This document shows positions 35,765 to 35,828 of a stretch of 35,828 bases of DNA, one piece after another (the stretch's first letter is position 1; every line of letters starts with the position of its first letter). The DNA lies in NCBI GenBank assembly GCA_009731375.1, contig BJOX01000089.1:122250-158077 (forward strand). Direction: 5' to 3'. The notes below the pieces were generated by a model, which saw only the letters and a program-made list of their open reading frames with translations, made no database searches and was not told the DNA's origin. The position numbers and the translations under genes were made by a program. This DNA comes from Paulinella micropora. Lineage: Eukaryota; Cercozoa; Imbricatea; Euglyphida.

Positions 35765-35828
35765 GGACACCGTGATAGCCCAGTGGTCAAGTTCTACCAT
35801 CTGGGCCCTGTCGCCAGTTCGATTCCCG
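35765..35828 (+). mobile_element. tRNA-like pol III promoter, probable SINE head (cut by window end)
   Basis: tagcccagtgg (35776-35786) matches the A-box consensus TRGYNNAGTGG and agttcgattcc (35816-35826) matches the B box, 40 bases apart as in tRNA genes. The D and T stems do not pair properly, so a tRNA-derived SINE is more likely than a working tRNA. It directly follows a (TTA)n array. Confidence 0.55.

Noticed and set aside
35765-35828. A functional tRNA gene
   Set aside because: The D and T stems do not pair and no acceptor stem can be seen; the boxes alone suggest a SINE.

Overview
The window looks like nuclear DNA of a microsatellite-rich eukaryote. The evidence is GT-AG introns of 57 to over 100 bases, exon pieces separated by kilobases of simple repeats, an LTR retrotransposon and foldback elements. 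A unicellular alga or protist such as a chromerid (Chromera-like) is my best guess, from the style of the cysteine-rich gene and the retroelement; this is inference with low confidence. There are three assembly gaps (754-763, 7216-7225, 12110-12531).

Layout. 1-2560: GA, ACAAA, TC, ACAT and AT arrays. 2636-3160 (+): the 3' end of a split gene for a protein with proline at nearly every third residue, its first intron filled by a TC array. 3400-5890: TAC array, AT-rich spacer, GA/GAAA array. 6108-8039 (-): a three-exon beta-order DNA N6/N4-methyltransferase-like gene broken by four frameshifts. 8804-9749 (+): two exons of a gene faintly like transposon-derived DUF6589-type proteins; further exon-like pieces on the same strand at 17251-17446, 28968-29396 and about 29442-29830 may belong to it. 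If so, it has two giant introns: one of about 7.5 kb full of TTC arrays, foldback elements and a GGTCCC palindrome family, and one of about 11.5 kb carrying the retrotransposon.

19035-28926 (-): a complete, fairly young Ty3/gypsy-type LTR retrotransposon with 237/236-base LTRs, a TTAT target duplication, and intact gag (898 codons) and pol (1926 codons from the first possible start). Gag and Pol share one reading frame and are separated by a single TGA followed by C, so stop-codon readthrough is the simplest way to make Gag-Pol. Gag has a CCCH-type finger and RGG tail instead of a CCHC knuckle, the protease-like region lacks a D-T/S-G motif, and Pol has a tail of about 290 residues that I do not recognise.

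30600-35828: a cysteine-rich (GCC2/GCC3- or EGF-like) gene on the + strand whose six small exons can be chained with matching splice phases, each separated by TATC, GATA, GTAT, GATATA, TAC or GA arrays. Several exons have decayed partial copies inside the same arrays, and three of these copies sit where the array flips strand. The window ends in a tRNA-like pol III promoter, probably the head of a SINE.
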